A stretch of 64,000 nucleotides of DNA from UBA10908 sp964608965 (GTDB taxonomy: Bacteria > Bacillota > Clostridia > Peptostreptococcales > Anaerovoracaceae), in NCBI GenBank assembly GCA_964608965.1, contig CAZSPZ010000006.1, forward strand, positions 1-64,000, given 5' to 3'. The notes beneath the pieces were generated by a model. It ran no database searches, was not told the DNA's origin, and worked only from the letters and a program-made list of their open reading frames with translations. The position numbers were made by a program, and so were the translations under genes. This document shows positions 1 to 8,312 of this stretch, in pieces; within the stretch, counting starts at the first letter, position 1; each line of letters begins with the position of its first letter.

Positions 1-54
1 ACTGCCTACCTCTTCCTTACCAAGGAAGTGCTCTACCGACTGAGCTACAACAGC
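1..54 (-). tRNA. tRNA-Thr (anticodon GGU), 3' end beyond window
   Basis: Read on the minus strand from 54, the sequence gives a 7-base acceptor strand GCTGTTG, a D stem GCTC/GAGC and an anticodon stem CTTCC/GGAAG closing the loop TTGGTAA, whose anticodon is GGT, so it reads threonine ACC/ACU codons. The variable region begins AGGTA and the T arm runs off the window edge. A near-consensus promoter lies directly upstream, so it is transcribed apart from sigH, probably as the first gene of a tRNA cluster lying outside the window. Confidence 0.93.
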
Positions 55-80
55 ACACGGTGCAATTTGCACCGTTTAAC

Positions 81-110
81 ATTATACTGTGTCACCTTCG
101 CTTGTGTCAA
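81..110 (-). promoter_or_regulatory. SigA-type promoter of tRNA-Thr
   Basis: The minus strand has a perfect -35 TTGACA (105-110) and a perfect -10 TATAAT (81-86) separated by 18 bases, about 20 bases before the mature tRNA 5' end. This fits a strong stable-RNA promoter. An inverted repeat GGTGCAA/TTGCACC lies just downstream (about 57-73), in the leader before the tRNA. Confidence 0.85.
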
Positions 111-197
111 CAGTTTTGTGCTTTTTCAAAAGGGATGAAGCATGGATTTAGGCTTGGCATCTCGCCGGATAATATAGTATCTCAATCCGTATGTCTT

Positions 198-815
198 TTA
201 TGATATCCCTCCGAAAAACAGACGTAATTTTCGCCTTATTCGCTGTATTGCATTATCCACGGATTTTTCACTCTTGCCTTGCTCCTTGGCAATATCGCGA
301 TACGTTTTTCCACTCATCATTTCGTGGAGCACCAAACGTTCAAAAGCGCTCAAAAAACCGTCTTCGCTTGCAAGAAGCAATTCGGCCATTTCCCCCATTA
401 AGTATACTGCTTCCGGGTTTGTATCGATACCGGCTGCCAGCGTTTCCCCTAACGTCTGAGAATATTCCCCTTCGCTCACAGGTTTATCCAAAGAAAGGGA
501 ACTGTTCAACGGCGAATGCTTTTGCCTTCCTGCTGATTTTATGGCTGTGATGATCTGGCGATTTACACACAGGTCCGCAAAGGTCTTAAAAGATGCCCCC
601 TTCTCTATGTCGTAATTCTTTATGGCTTTGAATATGCCGATCATACCTTCCTGTACGATATCGTCTCTGTCGCCACCCAGCATAAAATATAGATGCGCTT
701 TGGATTTCACCAATTCTTTATACGCTTGAATCAAATATTCCGATGCGGACGAATCTCCTCCGATAGCCAAGGCAGCAAGTTCTTCGTCTGTCATGTTTTG
801 AAAGTGTTTTCCCAT
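198..815 (-). CDS. sigH: RNA polymerase sigma factor SigH
   Basis: This is a 205-residue sigma-70 family factor of the SigH/Spo0H type, which directs transcription at the onset of sporulation or of stationary-phase and competence programmes. Region 2 is clear (residues about 17-85, with DIVQEGMIGIFKAIKNYD and the FADLCVNRQI segment), and region 4 holds the helix-turn-helix YRDIAKEQGKSEKSVDNAI near the C terminus. The ATG follows a G-rich ribosome site (GGGGGGATTT). It lies 15 bases after rlmB, the order typical of Firmicutes, where sigH closes the cysS-mrnC-rlmB cluster. No sporulation gene is visible here, so the regulon cannot be inferred. No clear terminator follows; only an imperfect stem lies at about 125-165. 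Confidence 0.93.
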   Translation of the reverse strand: MGKHFQNMTDEELAALAIGGDSSASEYLIQAYKELVKSKAHLYFMLGGDRDDIVQEGMIGIFKAIKNYDIEKGASFKTFADLCVNRQIITAIKSAGRQKHSPLNSSLSLDKPVSEGEYSQTLGETLAAGIDTNPEAVYLMGEMAELLLASEDGFLSAFERLVLHEMMSGKTYRDIAKEQGKSEKSVDNAIQRIRRKLRLFFGGIS

Positions 816-830
816 AAATCCCCCCGAATA

Positions 831-2048
831 CTAAAGATCCCTTTGTCTTTGGATTTCGTACATCAGTATAGCCGCGGCGTTGGAGGCGTTCAATGATTCA
901 ATCTTGCCTTTCATCGGTATAGAAACTACATGGTCGCATTTTTCGCGTATAAGACGGGAGACACCACTTCCTTCTCCGCCCACAACAAGAGCGATCGGAC
1001 CTTTCAGTTCCGCCTGGCTGTAATGTGTGCCGTCCATATCCAGACCCGTTATCCAAAGGCCTTTCTTCTTGAGTTCATCCATCGTTTGTGCAATATTTGC
1101 AACTTTTGCTACCGGTATATACTCGATTGCACCGGCGGAAGCTTTTGCCACACTTTCAGTGAGTCCTACGGCACGGCGAGAAGGTATCACGACTCCATGC
1201 GCACCTGCTCCGTCCGCGCTTCTTAAGATGGCTCCCAGATTGTGAGGATCTTCCAAACCGTCTAAAAGAATGATGAACGGATCTTCTCCGCGGCTTTGAG
1301 CAGCTTTGAGTATGAAGTCCACATCCACATAATCGTGCACTGCGGCAAAAGCGGCAATTCCTTGATGCGGTCTTCCCGGGCACAATTTATCGAGTACGAT
1401 TTTTTCAACATATTGAATCTGTATATTCTTTTCTCTTGCCATCGAGGCTATTTTTTTTATAGAGCCTTCCCCATCTTTCTGCATTAAAATCCTATCGATA
1501 GTTCGGCCACATTTGACCGCCTCCATAACAGGGTTGCGACCTATAATCATATTGGGGTTTTCAAAAGTCTTTTCCGAAGAGCGATAACCTTCTGCAGACC
1601 TGCTCGGACGATCAGAAGAACGATAACTTTCTGCGGGTCTTGCCGGCCGGGCAGAAGAGCGGAAGCCTTCTGAAGGTCTGCTCGGACGACCGGAAGAACG
1701 ATAGCCTTCTGAAGGTCTGCTCGGACGACCGGAAGAACGATAGCCTTCCGAAGGTCTGCTCGGACGATCGGAAGAACGGGAGCTCTCTGAGGGTCTGCTT
1801 GGACGATCAGAAGAACGATAGCCTTCCGAAGGTCTGCTTGGACGATCGGAAGAACGATAACCTTCCGAAGGTCTGCTCGGACGATCGGAAGAACGGGAGC
1901 CCTCTGCGCTCTTGCCTGGCCTTGGAGCCTGGGCGGAAGTCTTCTGGCTCTTTGATGCTGCTCCGTAAGTCTTTCCCGACGTTGCGGATGGTTTCTTCTT
2001 TTTTTCTGTTTCCCGTTCCTTGAAACGAGGATTATCTCTTTTGGACAT
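831..2048 (-). CDS. rlmB: 23S rRNA 2'-O-ribose methyltransferase RlmB (TrmH family) with repeat-rich N-terminal tail
   Basis: SPOUT-fold methyltransferase expected to methylate guanosine 2251 of 23S rRNA using AdoMet. The catalytic part starts near MIIGRNPVMEAV and carries the three family motifs: NLGAILRSADGAGAHGV, VGGEGSGVSRL and IPMKGKIESLNASNAAAI. The first ~165 residues are not typical: a Lys/Arg/Ser-rich leader followed by eight copies of a 13-residue unit of the form SDRPSRPSEGYRS. I chose ATG 2048 because AAAGGG lies 5 bases before it; a GTG at 2078 in the same frame has no good site. It is followed by sigH and preceded by folA. The basic, disordered tail may bind RNA (inference). Confidence 0.92.
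   Translation of the reverse strand: MSKRDNPRFKERETEKKKKPSATSGKTYGAASKSQKTSAQAPRPGKSAEGSRSSDRPSRPSEGYRSSDRPSRPSEGYRSSDRPSRPSESSRSSDRPSRPSEGYRSSGRPSRPSEGYRSSGRPSRPSEGFRSSARPARPAESYRSSDRPSRSAEGYRSSEKTFENPNMIIGRNPVMEAVKCGRTIDRILMQKDGEGSIKKIASMAREKNIQIQYVEKIVLDKLCPGRPHQGIAAFAAVHDYVDVDFILKAAQSRGEDPFIILLDGLEDPHNLGAILRSADGAGAHGVVIPSRRAVGLTESVAKASAGAIEYIPVAKVANIAQTMDELKKKGLWITGLDMDGTHYSQAELKGPIALVVGGEGSGVSRLIREKCDHVVSIPMKGKIESLNASNAAAILMYEIQRQRDL
1578..1889 (-). repeat. 39-bp coding minisatellite, eight copies, in rlmB
   Basis: Eight consecutive 39-base units encode variants of SDRPSRPSEGYRS (changes: D to G or A, GY to SS, GF or SY, P to A). The middle units are nearly identical at DNA level, while the units nearest the catalytic domain have drifted, the pattern expected for unequal recombination or slippage. 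All units keep frame, so copy number can change without breaking the gene. Confidence 0.9.
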
Positions 2049-2086
2049 ATATTCCCTTTCGCCGGCGAAATATCGCACGCTGCTCT

Positions 2087-2593
2087 TTAAATTCTGCTAT
2101 ATCTATTTATCCTGTATAAAAATCCGTTATCTTCTGCTACTTCTCCTTGGCGAATCATTTTAAAATTGTCATGGAACTCAGGAAAGAAAGCATCTGCATC
2201 CTTAAATTCACAATCCAGTTCCGTTAAGATGAGCTCGTCGCAATAGTCAAAAAATTCTCTGTAGATTTGCGCTCCCCCCGCAACGAATACATTTTCATCG
2301 GCACAGTTTTCAGCTATATATTCGAGTACTTTCTGCGGGGATGTCAGCATAAAGCTCTTATACTTTCCGTCATCGAAAAGAACGCCTATTTTTTCACTTT
2401 TAGAAAGAACGAGCGTTTTGCGTCCGGGCAGCGGCTTTCCTCCCGGCAAAGATTCCAAGGTTTTTCTGCCCATAATAAGAGTTTTCCCTAACGTCTCCTC
2501 TTTAAAATGCGCCAAATCTTTTGGCAGCCGACAAAGTAGATTTCCGTTTTTGCCTATCGCAAGATTTTTATCGACGACTGCAATCGCTTTCAT
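2087..2593 (-). CDS. folA: Dihydrofolate reductase
   Basis: A 168-residue DHFR that reduces dihydrofolate to tetrahydrofolate with NADPH. Visible landmarks are the N-terminal strand AIAVVDKNLAIGKNG, the substrate-site LPKDLAHFK with the catalytic acidic residue, the cofactor-binding MGRKTLESL and PGRKTLVLS segments, and VFVAGGAQIY. The start follows GGAGGG by 8 bases. It sits just after thyA, so the two enzymes of the thymidylate cycle (ThyA makes dihydrofolate, FolA recycles it) are co-transcribed, and rlmB follows after 38 bases. Confidence 0.95.
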   Translation of the reverse strand: MKAIAVVDKNLAIGKNGNLLCRLPKDLAHFKEETLGKTLIMGRKTLESLPGGKPLPGRKTLVLSKSEKIGVLFDDGKYKSFMLTSPQKVLEYIAENCADENVFVAGGAQIYREFFDYCDELILTELDCEFKDADAFFPEFHDNFKMIRQGEVAEDNGFLYRINRYSRI

Positions 2594-2623
2594 ATTGAAA
2601 ACCCTCCGAGTTTTATTCGATGA

Positions 2624-3457
2624 TTATACCGCAACGGGAATATTCTTGATCTGCGGACCCGCCTGATATTCCTCGAACATGAAATCATTTAAAGTAAAAT
2701 CATAAAAATTCTTGATATCCGGATTGAGTATAAACTTGGGTGCGGCGTACTGCGGTCTGGCAATCAATTCTTCTACAATCGGCTCGTGCCTGTCATAGAT
2801 ATGCGCATCGGCTATCACGTGAACCAATTCGCCGGCTTCAAGTCCGGAAACTTGCGCAAGCATGTGGACAAGCACAGCATATTGCGCAACATTCCAATTA
2901 TTTGCCACTAAAATATCTTGCGATCTCTGGTTGAGAATAGCATTCAGTTTGTTATCCGTTACATTGAATGTCATGCTATACGCACAAGGCTCAAGCCCCA
3001 TTTCATGAAGGTCTTGAAAATTAAAAATATTCGTCATGATTCTTCGGCTTGCAGGGTTGTTCTTAAGTTGCCAAAGAACATTGTCCACCTGGTCCATTTC
3101 TCCTTGGGGAAACTTGTATTTTACGCCTAATTGATAACCATACGCCTTACCGATTGTGCCATCCGAGTCGGCCCAGGCATCCCAGATGCGGCTGCCGAGT
3201 TCAGCAACTTTATTGGATTTTTTTTGCCATATCCAAAGAATTTCGTCGATTGCATTTTTCATCGGAGTAGGTCGCAGCGTAAGCGCGGGGAATTCTTCTG
3301 AAAGATCATAACGATTTACGACACCAAAACGCTTTTTCGTATAGGCGGGCATACCGTCATCCGGCCATTTTGCACGAACGGATTGTCCTTTCGTAGAATA
3401 GCCGTTGTCCAAAATATCTCTGCACATGTTGATAAACAATATATCCGCTTTGCTCAT
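2624..3457 (-). CDS. thyA: Thymidylate synthase ThyA
   Basis: A 277-residue ThyA that methylates dUMP to dTMP using methylenetetrahydrofolate. The catalytic cysteine lies in GLEPCAYSMTF, followed by the phosphate-binding QRSQD, the conserved NWNVAQYA and the DAHIYDRH segment. The residues after the catalytic Cys are AYS rather than the HxxxQF seen in the E. coli-like branch, so it belongs to a divergent subgroup, but all core motifs remain. The start is strongly supported by AAAGGAGGG nearby. It lies upstream of folA, and a candidate promoter sits in the preceding 148-base gap. Confidence 0.94.
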   Translation of the reverse strand: MSKADILFINMCRDILDNGYSTKGQSVRAKWPDDGMPAYTKKRFGVVNRYDLSEEFPALTLRPTPMKNAIDEILWIWQKKSNKVAELGSRIWDAWADSDGTIGKAYGYQLGVKYKFPQGEMDQVDNVLWQLKNNPASRRIMTNIFNFQDLHEMGLEPCAYSMTFNVTDNKLNAILNQRSQDILVANNWNVAQYAVLVHMLAQVSGLEAGELVHVIADAHIYDRHEPIVEELIARPQYAAPKFILNPDIKNFYDFTLNDFMFEEYQAGPQIKNIPVAV

Positions 3458-3510
3458 AAAGGCATTCCCTCCTTTTTTTGTATACTTTTCATTTCGAAGT
3501 CGATACGTTT

Positions 3511-3539
3511 AGAATAAACTACTATGCCCGGTGTTGCAA
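3511..3539 (-). promoter_or_regulatory. Candidate promoter of thyA-folA-rlmB-sigH
   Basis: On the minus strand TTGCAA (3534-3539) and TATTCT (3511-3516) are 17 bases apart, 54 bases before the thyA start. Each box matches consensus at four of six positions. The gap 3458-3605 holds nothing else clear apart from the weak hairpin after the MFS gene. Confidence 0.4.
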
Positions 3540-3594
3540 GCCTGTGCACTTCAGCGGTTGCCGTTGCCATGCGTATCTTTGGGCGCGTCCTAGA

Positions 3595-3619
3595 AATGCG
3601 GGTTTCTAGTTACCGCATT
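3595..3619 (-). terminator. Weak hairpin over the MFS stop codon
   Basis: AATGCGG/CCGCATT forms a 7-bp stem spanning the stop codon of the MFS gene. The downstream tract TTTCTAGG is only slightly T-rich, so termination is uncertain; an overlapping alternative stem CTAGAAA/TTTCTAG exists. Confidence 0.3.
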
Positions 3620-4859
3620 CTTTATCTGTTTTGTGTTTTTCGAACCTGTAAACCGCGTAAAGACATGTTCCGATTAAAAGGCATGCGACACTGTCTACAA
3701 TCCAAGCTTGTCGATACGATATGTTTAAGAGCAAGAGTCCGAAAACCGGTGGTCCGAAACCCCGACCAAGAGAACGTGCCATATCGTAAAGTGACTGAAA
3801 GCGCGCAAGATGGGTAGGAGGAGAATTCTCAACGATAAAAACTCCTGCTCCCGTTGAAATCATAATTTCTCCCGTCGTCCATATTAAAACTGCCAAATAG
3901 TAGAACGGAAGCGAATTGACAAAAGAATACACGCCGAAGCCGACACAATACAAGATGGTGGCAATGGCAGTGCTGCGAAGCTGGTGGTGCCTTTTTGTAT
4001 AGCCGATGATGATGGGCGTTCCCACGACGACAGAAAGCGCATTGACGGTCCATATAAGACCGGAATAACGTGAACCCGCTTCCAGCCCGAATATCTCGGA
4101 CAGTTGCAAGGGCAGCATAAATCCTATCATTTGATAACACATCGTCAGGAATACCAATGAAACGATAAACGCAAAAAGAGGCTTATTGGAAAAGAGAATA
4201 TGGAAAGTGTTGCTTGCCGGGACTTTTTCCTGCTTTATCACATCGGCTGTCTGTTCTTGAATACCAAGCGACTCTGCTTTTCGAAGCGAATAAACATCTG
4301 TAGTTGTGGCGCATAGAAAAATTCCCCCCAGCATAAATAAGCCTGCCTGCAGCAAAAAAAGCAAATTCATATGATGGTAGAATAGGAGGCCGCCTATAGA
4401 AGGTCCGAATGCAAACCCTAAGTTTTGCGCCAGATATAACAGGGAAAAACATTCCGTTCTCTGTTTTTCAGGCGCACTGTCTGCTACCATTGCCGACAGG
4501 ATAGGATACGATGCGCTTCCGATAAATGACGCTAAAAAAAGCAGAGGAATCATACTCCTTGTTCCAGCCACAAACGAAGTCATAACGTAAAGCAAGGATG
4601 TGATGGAGATGCAAGTCATGTATACTTTTTTACGGCCGTAATGATCTGCCAGTTTACCGCCGATAATAGCACCGGCTACGGTACATAGGCTCATCAGGAA
4701 AAAAGCCATACCTGTCTGAAATTCACTAAAGCCTAAAACACGTGTCAAAAGCAGAGAAAAAAACATAAAAATCATGCTTCCGATGCCTATGATCATGCGG
4801 GAAAGGCACACGTAATAAACCTGCCTTGGAAGCCCGCGGAACTGATTGATGTAGTTCAA
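3606..4859 (-). CDS. Major facilitator superfamily transporter
   Basis: A 417-residue protein with about twelve hydrophobic segments split into two halves by a polar loop (around residues 195-220), typical of MFS efflux carriers. The loop between the second and third helices carries the MFS signature GGKLADHYGRKKVYM. The substrate cannot be told; the drug/H+ antiporter branch is most likely. The start is a TTG codon; AAGGATCGG at the end of mrnC is the nearest ribosome site and is rather distant, so the start is moderately sure. It is inserted between mrnC and thyA in an otherwise conserved housekeeping cluster, which suggests a lineage-specific insertion. Confidence 0.85.
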   Translation of the reverse strand: MNYINQFRGLPRQVYYVCLSRMIIGIGSMIFMFFSLLLTRVLGFSEFQTGMAFFLMSLCTVAGAIIGGKLADHYGRKKVYMTCISITSLLYVMTSFVAGTRSMIPLLFLASFIGSASYPILSAMVADSAPEKQRTECFSLLYLAQNLGFAFGPSIGGLLFYHHMNLLFLLQAGLFMLGGIFLCATTTDVYSLRKAESLGIQEQTADVIKQEKVPASNTFHILFSNKPLFAFIVSLVFLTMCYQMIGFMLPLQLSEIFGLEAGSRYSGLIWTVNALSVVVGTPIIIGYTKRHHQLRSTAIATILYCVGFGVYSFVNSLPFYYLAVLIWTTGEIMISTGAGVFIVENSPPTHLARFQSLYDMARSLGRGFGPPVFGLLLLNISYRQAWIVDSVACLLIGTCLYAVYRFEKHKTDKECGN

Positions 4860-4865
4860 TGATTG

Positions 4866-5279
4866 TTACCGATCCTTCTGTATAATCTGCGTACTGTCCT
4901 TGGCTTGAATGATCGTCAACGCCGAAGTCATAATATATAGTAATCTTTCTTCTTGCCGGGAAAGGTAAAGGTAGCCTATCAACGCTTCAAATGCCGTCGC
5001 CCATTTATAAGTTATCGGATCGGTGTTTTTCGGTTTCGTTGCTATCTTGTGATTCTTTGCCCTATTGACAAGAGCATCTTCTTCCGGAGAAAGAGATGCA
5101 AGCAGAGAGTATATCGCTTTGGCCTGCGAAGTCGCACAGACATACTGCACTCCGGAGCGATGCAGTCGATCCGCATGTACTTGCCCGCTTTTTATCACGT
5201 GTTCCCTTACAAAAGACTCGTAAACCGCATCACCCATATAAGCCAGCGCTGTCGTATTCATTTTTAGAGGATCTAACAT
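4866..5279 (-). CDS. mrnC: Mini-ribonuclease III
   Basis: A 137-residue RNase III catalytic domain without the double-stranded RNA binding domain, as in Mini-III, which matures 23S rRNA ends in Firmicutes. The signature is ALAYMGDAVYESFVREHV, with the acidic metal ligands and a second conserved stretch ATAFEALIGYLYL. The KNHKIATKP segment is also family-typical. It lies between cysS/phosphoesterase and rlmB, the expected place. A start at the second Met (residue 7) is possible, but ATG 5279 has a purine-rich site upstream. Confidence 0.92.
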   Translation of the reverse strand: MLDPLKMNTTALAYMGDAVYESFVREHVIKSGQVHADRLHRSGVQYVCATSQAKAIYSLLASLSPEEDALVNRAKNHKIATKPKNTDPITYKWATAFEALIGYLYLSRQEERLLYIMTSALTIIQAKDSTQIIQKDR

Positions 5280-5290
5280 GCTCTGCCTTT

Positions 5291-5830
5291 CTAAGCTCTG
5301 TCACTGTTGTTCAACATATCGTATAAATGTCCGCCCTTCACTTCGGGTTTTGGATCATAAAACAGGATTGTCGCGCCAAAACCGCGGCTTGTATCTAAGA
5401 TGGCATAGCTGCCTTGGCCGTGTCTTGGGAAAGAGATACTGCCGGGATTTAACATATAGATGTCGTTGACGTTCTGTATCAACGGTTCGTGCGTATGCCC
5501 GAATAAGACCGCGGTACATCCCAGTTCTTCGGTTCTGTACAGCAACCTTTGTGTGGAAACCTTTACAGATTGCATATGCCCGTGAATCAAAAGAATCGAG
5601 CCGAACTTTTCGCTCAAAATTTCGTAGTCGGCATCCGAACATGCACCATCCATATTCCCTTTTACCGAAATTACTTTCGCCTTCAAACGAACAGCAAGAG
5701 CTTTCGCATCGCTGGACAAATCGCCCAAATGGATGATGGCATCTATGGGAGATTCTTCGTTGTGTTTACGATAGACTTGCATGGCAGCCTCTACCCGTCC
5801 ATGCGTGTCGCTTATGACAAGGTATCGCAC
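5291..5830 (-). CDS. YfcE/MJ0936-family metallophosphoesterase
   Basis: A calcineurin-like phosphoesterase of about 179 residues. Metal-binding motifs are visible in order: ISDTHG at the N terminus, IHLGDLSSD, VKGNMDG, LIHGH and FGHTHEP. Members hydrolyse phosphodiesters such as bis-p-nitrophenyl phosphate in vitro; the physiological substrate is not known. I place the start at GTG 5830, since it follows AGAGGA by 4 bases and starts right after the cysS stop; the longer open frame would run into cysS. It is co-transcribed with cysS and mrnC. Confidence 0.9.
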   Translation of the reverse strand: MRYLVISDTHGRVEAAMQVYRKHNEESPIDAIIHLGDLSSDAKALAVRLKAKVISVKGNMDGACSDADYEILSEKFGSILLIHGHMQSVKVSTQRLLYRTEELGCTAVLFGHTHEPLIQNVNDIYMLNPGSISFPRHGQGSYAILDTSRGFGATILFYDPKPEVKGGHLYDMLNNSDRA

Positions 5831-5831
5831 A

Positions 5832-7229
5832 TTATCCTCTGATGATCTGTATGCCCTGCGGCGTATCTTTGAGCGTGATGCCCTTTGCTGCCAGCTCGTC
5901 GCGTATCGCATCGGCTCTTGCGAAGTCTTTATTCTTTCGGGCGTTTTGCCTTTCTTCGACCAATTGTGCAATGTCTTGATCCAAAGCGGCACTGTCTTCT
6001 TTGCGCAAAAGGCCCAGAACTTTCGTTAATTCGTCCAGAATGCCAAGAGCACCTTCGGCAAATTCCTTGGAAGCTCCGTCCTTTGTATCCGTATTAATAT
6101 CTCTAATCAATTCGAAGATCGCGCTGATCGCATCCGCTGTGTTCAGATCATCATCCATGGAATTAATAAACTTTTCCCTGTATTTGTCGTACGAAGAAAG
6201 CTTTGTTCTTTCCTCTTCGTTCAACATACCGGAACCTGTGCTTATTAGGTGAAGGAGGTTCGCTTTCGCATTTTTCATTCTCTCCAACGCATTTTCCGAC
6301 TGCTCCATCAAATCCCGGCTAAAGTTGATCGGCCCTCTGTATTGCCCGGACAGCAAAAAGTAGCGAAGAACTTCTCCGTCGTACTCTTTGAGAATATCTC
6401 TTACCGTAAAAAAATTCCCAAGTGATTTAGACATTTTTTCGTTATCAACGGTGATGTAGCCGTTATGCATCCAGTAATGAGAAAACGGGCGTCCCGAATA
6501 ACCTTCGGACTGAGCGATTTCATTCTCGTGATGAGGGAATTGCAAATCCTGACCGCCGGCATGCAAATCAATCGTTTCACCCAGATATTTCTTTGACATA
6601 GCGGAACATTCGATATGCCATCCGGGTCGTCCCATGCCCCAGGGCGATTCCCAAGCCATTTCGTCATCCGCTTTTCTGGCTTTCCATAAGGCAAAATCCA
6701 AAGGATCCTTCTTTCGTTCATCGACATCGACTCTCGATCCCGATTCTAATTCTTCGATATTTTGCTTGGAGAGCTTTCCGTATTCGGAGAATTTTCTTGC
6801 GCTGAAATAAACATCGCCTTCCACTTCGTAGGCAAGTCCCTTTTGTATCAATCCTTCTACAAACTCAATGATTTCGGGTATGTTTTCCGTCACTCTGGGA
6901 TGAACCGTTGCGGGCGTTACGTTCAGCGCTTTTACATCTTCGTAATACGCTGCGATATATTTTTCGCCGACATCGAAAGGGCTGATCCCCTCTTCTCTGG
7001 CACGATTGATGATTTTATCATCAACGTCCGTAAAGTTTTGGACGAATTTTACTTTTTCCCCTCTGTATTCCAAATACTTTCGCATCGTATCAAATACTAC
7101 AAAAGGTCTTGCGTTCCCTATGTGAATGTAATTGTAGACAGTAGGTCCGCATACATACATTTTGATTTCGTTCTTGTCGATAGGAATAAATTCTTCTTTT
7201 TTTCTTGTAAGTGTATTATATACTTTCAT
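5832..7229 (-). CDS. cysS: Cysteinyl-tRNA synthetase
   Basis: Class I synthetase of 465 residues that charges tRNA-Cys. The first zinc ligand lies in YVCGPTVYNY, the HIGH box appears as HIGNARP, more zinc ligands follow in GWHIECSAM and HHENE, and KMSKSLGN is the second ATP-binding motif. The C-terminal helical anticodon domain is complete. Start ATG 7229 is preceded by AAGGAGG; ten extra codons upstream are in frame but lack support. It keeps its usual position upstream of mrnC and rlmB. I saw no T-box leader before it. Confidence 0.96.
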   Translation of the reverse strand: MKVYNTLTRKKEEFIPIDKNEIKMYVCGPTVYNYIHIGNARPFVVFDTMRKYLEYRGEKVKFVQNFTDVDDKIINRAREEGISPFDVGEKYIAAYYEDVKALNVTPATVHPRVTENIPEIIEFVEGLIQKGLAYEVEGDVYFSARKFSEYGKLSKQNIEELESGSRVDVDERKKDPLDFALWKARKADDEMAWESPWGMGRPGWHIECSAMSKKYLGETIDLHAGGQDLQFPHHENEIAQSEGYSGRPFSHYWMHNGYITVDNEKMSKSLGNFFTVRDILKEYDGEVLRYFLLSGQYRGPINFSRDLMEQSENALERMKNAKANLLHLISTGSGMLNEEERTKLSSYDKYREKFINSMDDDLNTADAISAIFELIRDINTDTKDGASKEFAEGALGILDELTKVLGLLRKEDSAALDQDIAQLVEERQNARKNKDFARADAIRDELAAKGITLKDTPQGIQIIRG

Positions 7230-7283
7230 GGCTTCCTCCTTTAAGGATATCCAGATCATACAGAGCGTTGCTATGGGTTGGTT

Positions 7284-8312
7284 TTATAGGTAATCCATGG
7301 GATCCAGGGTGGCGCCGTTTAACCGGAGTTCAAAATGAAGATGGTAACCTGTGGTCCTTCCGGTATTTCCCACCGTTCCGATATAATCTCCGGAAGATAC
7401 CTGATCGCCGACCTTTACATTGACCGTGGCACAATGAGCATAATATGTCTCAACATTTCCGCGATGATCGATGATAATCAGGTTACCGTAGGAGCTTTCG
7501 TACCCGACGTAGGTAACCACGCCTTCTGCAGCCGCCATAATCGGAGTTCCGGATAGATTATATAAATCCACACCCAAATGATACCCGGTTTCACTTCGTT
7601 CATCCCCATAAGCGGAAGTGATATTCATCTCCACAGGTTCTTCGAATTCGACTGTCATTGTCAGAGCATCACCGTCTGTAAAACCCTTTGTATTGTAGCC
7701 TTTTTCTTCTTCGGCTTTTACGATAAGCTTTTCGTCAATGATTTCTCGCTCTATGACCCGATCATTTTCTAAAGTAAGTAAAACTGCATAGGACCTGACG
7801 CCTTTGTACTTTTCTGCTTTAATTTTGTTCGTTGTATCATAAAAATTATACGCTGCTACGTTGGCGTCGCTTTGGACGATATCTTCTGAGACAGTATAGC
7901 GTTGCGTAGAGCAAATGGTTAACAGGGGAGTTTTTCTATCAATGATATATGCAATTCCATCCGCGATTGATTTTGTTTCCTGCGCCACTACTTCGCAAGC
8001 CCGAACGGATACATCTTCCAGATAGCCGGAGCTTGTTATCGTTGCTCCTTCTATCGCGTAATTGGCCGCAACACCATCCAGGATTGCATTGGCCTGAGCG
8101 GTGGTCAGCGTGGAGACAATTCTTTGTTCATCAACATAAATTCCAAAACCTTCGGTGGTAAATACTGCTTCTGCAGGTGTCCACATCAACGAAATTATAA
8201 GCATGACAAGGGTTGTTATAAGCGATCCGGTAAACAGAATCTTATTTTTATGGATTTTACATCGAGCCTTTACGGACCCAATGCCTTCCAATCCTATATT
8301 AGGAAATTTCAT
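7284..8312 (-). CDS. M23-family cell-wall endopeptidase with N-terminal membrane anchor
   Basis: A 342-residue protein with a cytoplasmic N terminus, one membrane helix (about residues 27-47), a middle region that resembles a G5-type domain (about 150-230), and a C-terminal peptidase M23/LytM domain. Zinc ligands are visible as HLGVD (about 245), HCATVNV and HLHFEL near the end. The role is cleavage of peptidoglycan cross-bridges outside the membrane. Its start overlaps the cyclophilin stop by 14 bases, with AAGGT as ribosome site, so translation is probably coupled. The family and active site are well supported; the target bond is not. Confidence 0.88.
   Translation of the reverse strand: MKFPNIGLEGIGSVKARCKIHKNKILFTGSLITTLVMLIISLMWTPAEAVFTTEGFGIYVDEQRIVSTLTTAQANAILDGVAANYAIEGATITSSGYLEDVSVRACEVVAQETKSIADGIAYIIDRKTPLLTICSTQRYTVSEDIVQSDANVAAYNFYDTTNKIKAEKYKGVRSYAVLLTLENDRVIEREIIDEKLIVKAEEEKGYNTKGFTDGDALTMTVEFEEPVEMNITSAYGDERSETGYHLGVDLYNLSGTPIMAAAEGVVTYVGYESSYGNLIIIDHRGNVETYYAHCATVNVKVGDQVSSGDYIGTVGNTGRTTGYHLHFELRLNGATLDPMDYL

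Noticed and set aside
111..197. Terminator after sigH
   Set aside because: Only an imperfect GATG..AAGC/GCTT.CATC stem without a T tract is present, too weak to call.
1640..2023. 127-residue plus-strand frame with tandem CSDDRKNDS-like repeats
   Set aside because: It is the antisense of the rlmB minisatellite; periodic repeats on one strand automatically create a long repeat frame on the other. It has no ribosome site and lies inside a well-supported gene.
5831..5992. Longer N terminus for the YfcE-like phosphoesterase
   Set aside because: The extension lies in the cysS coding region in another frame; GTG 5830 with AGAGGA fits the family N terminus VRYLVISDTHG.
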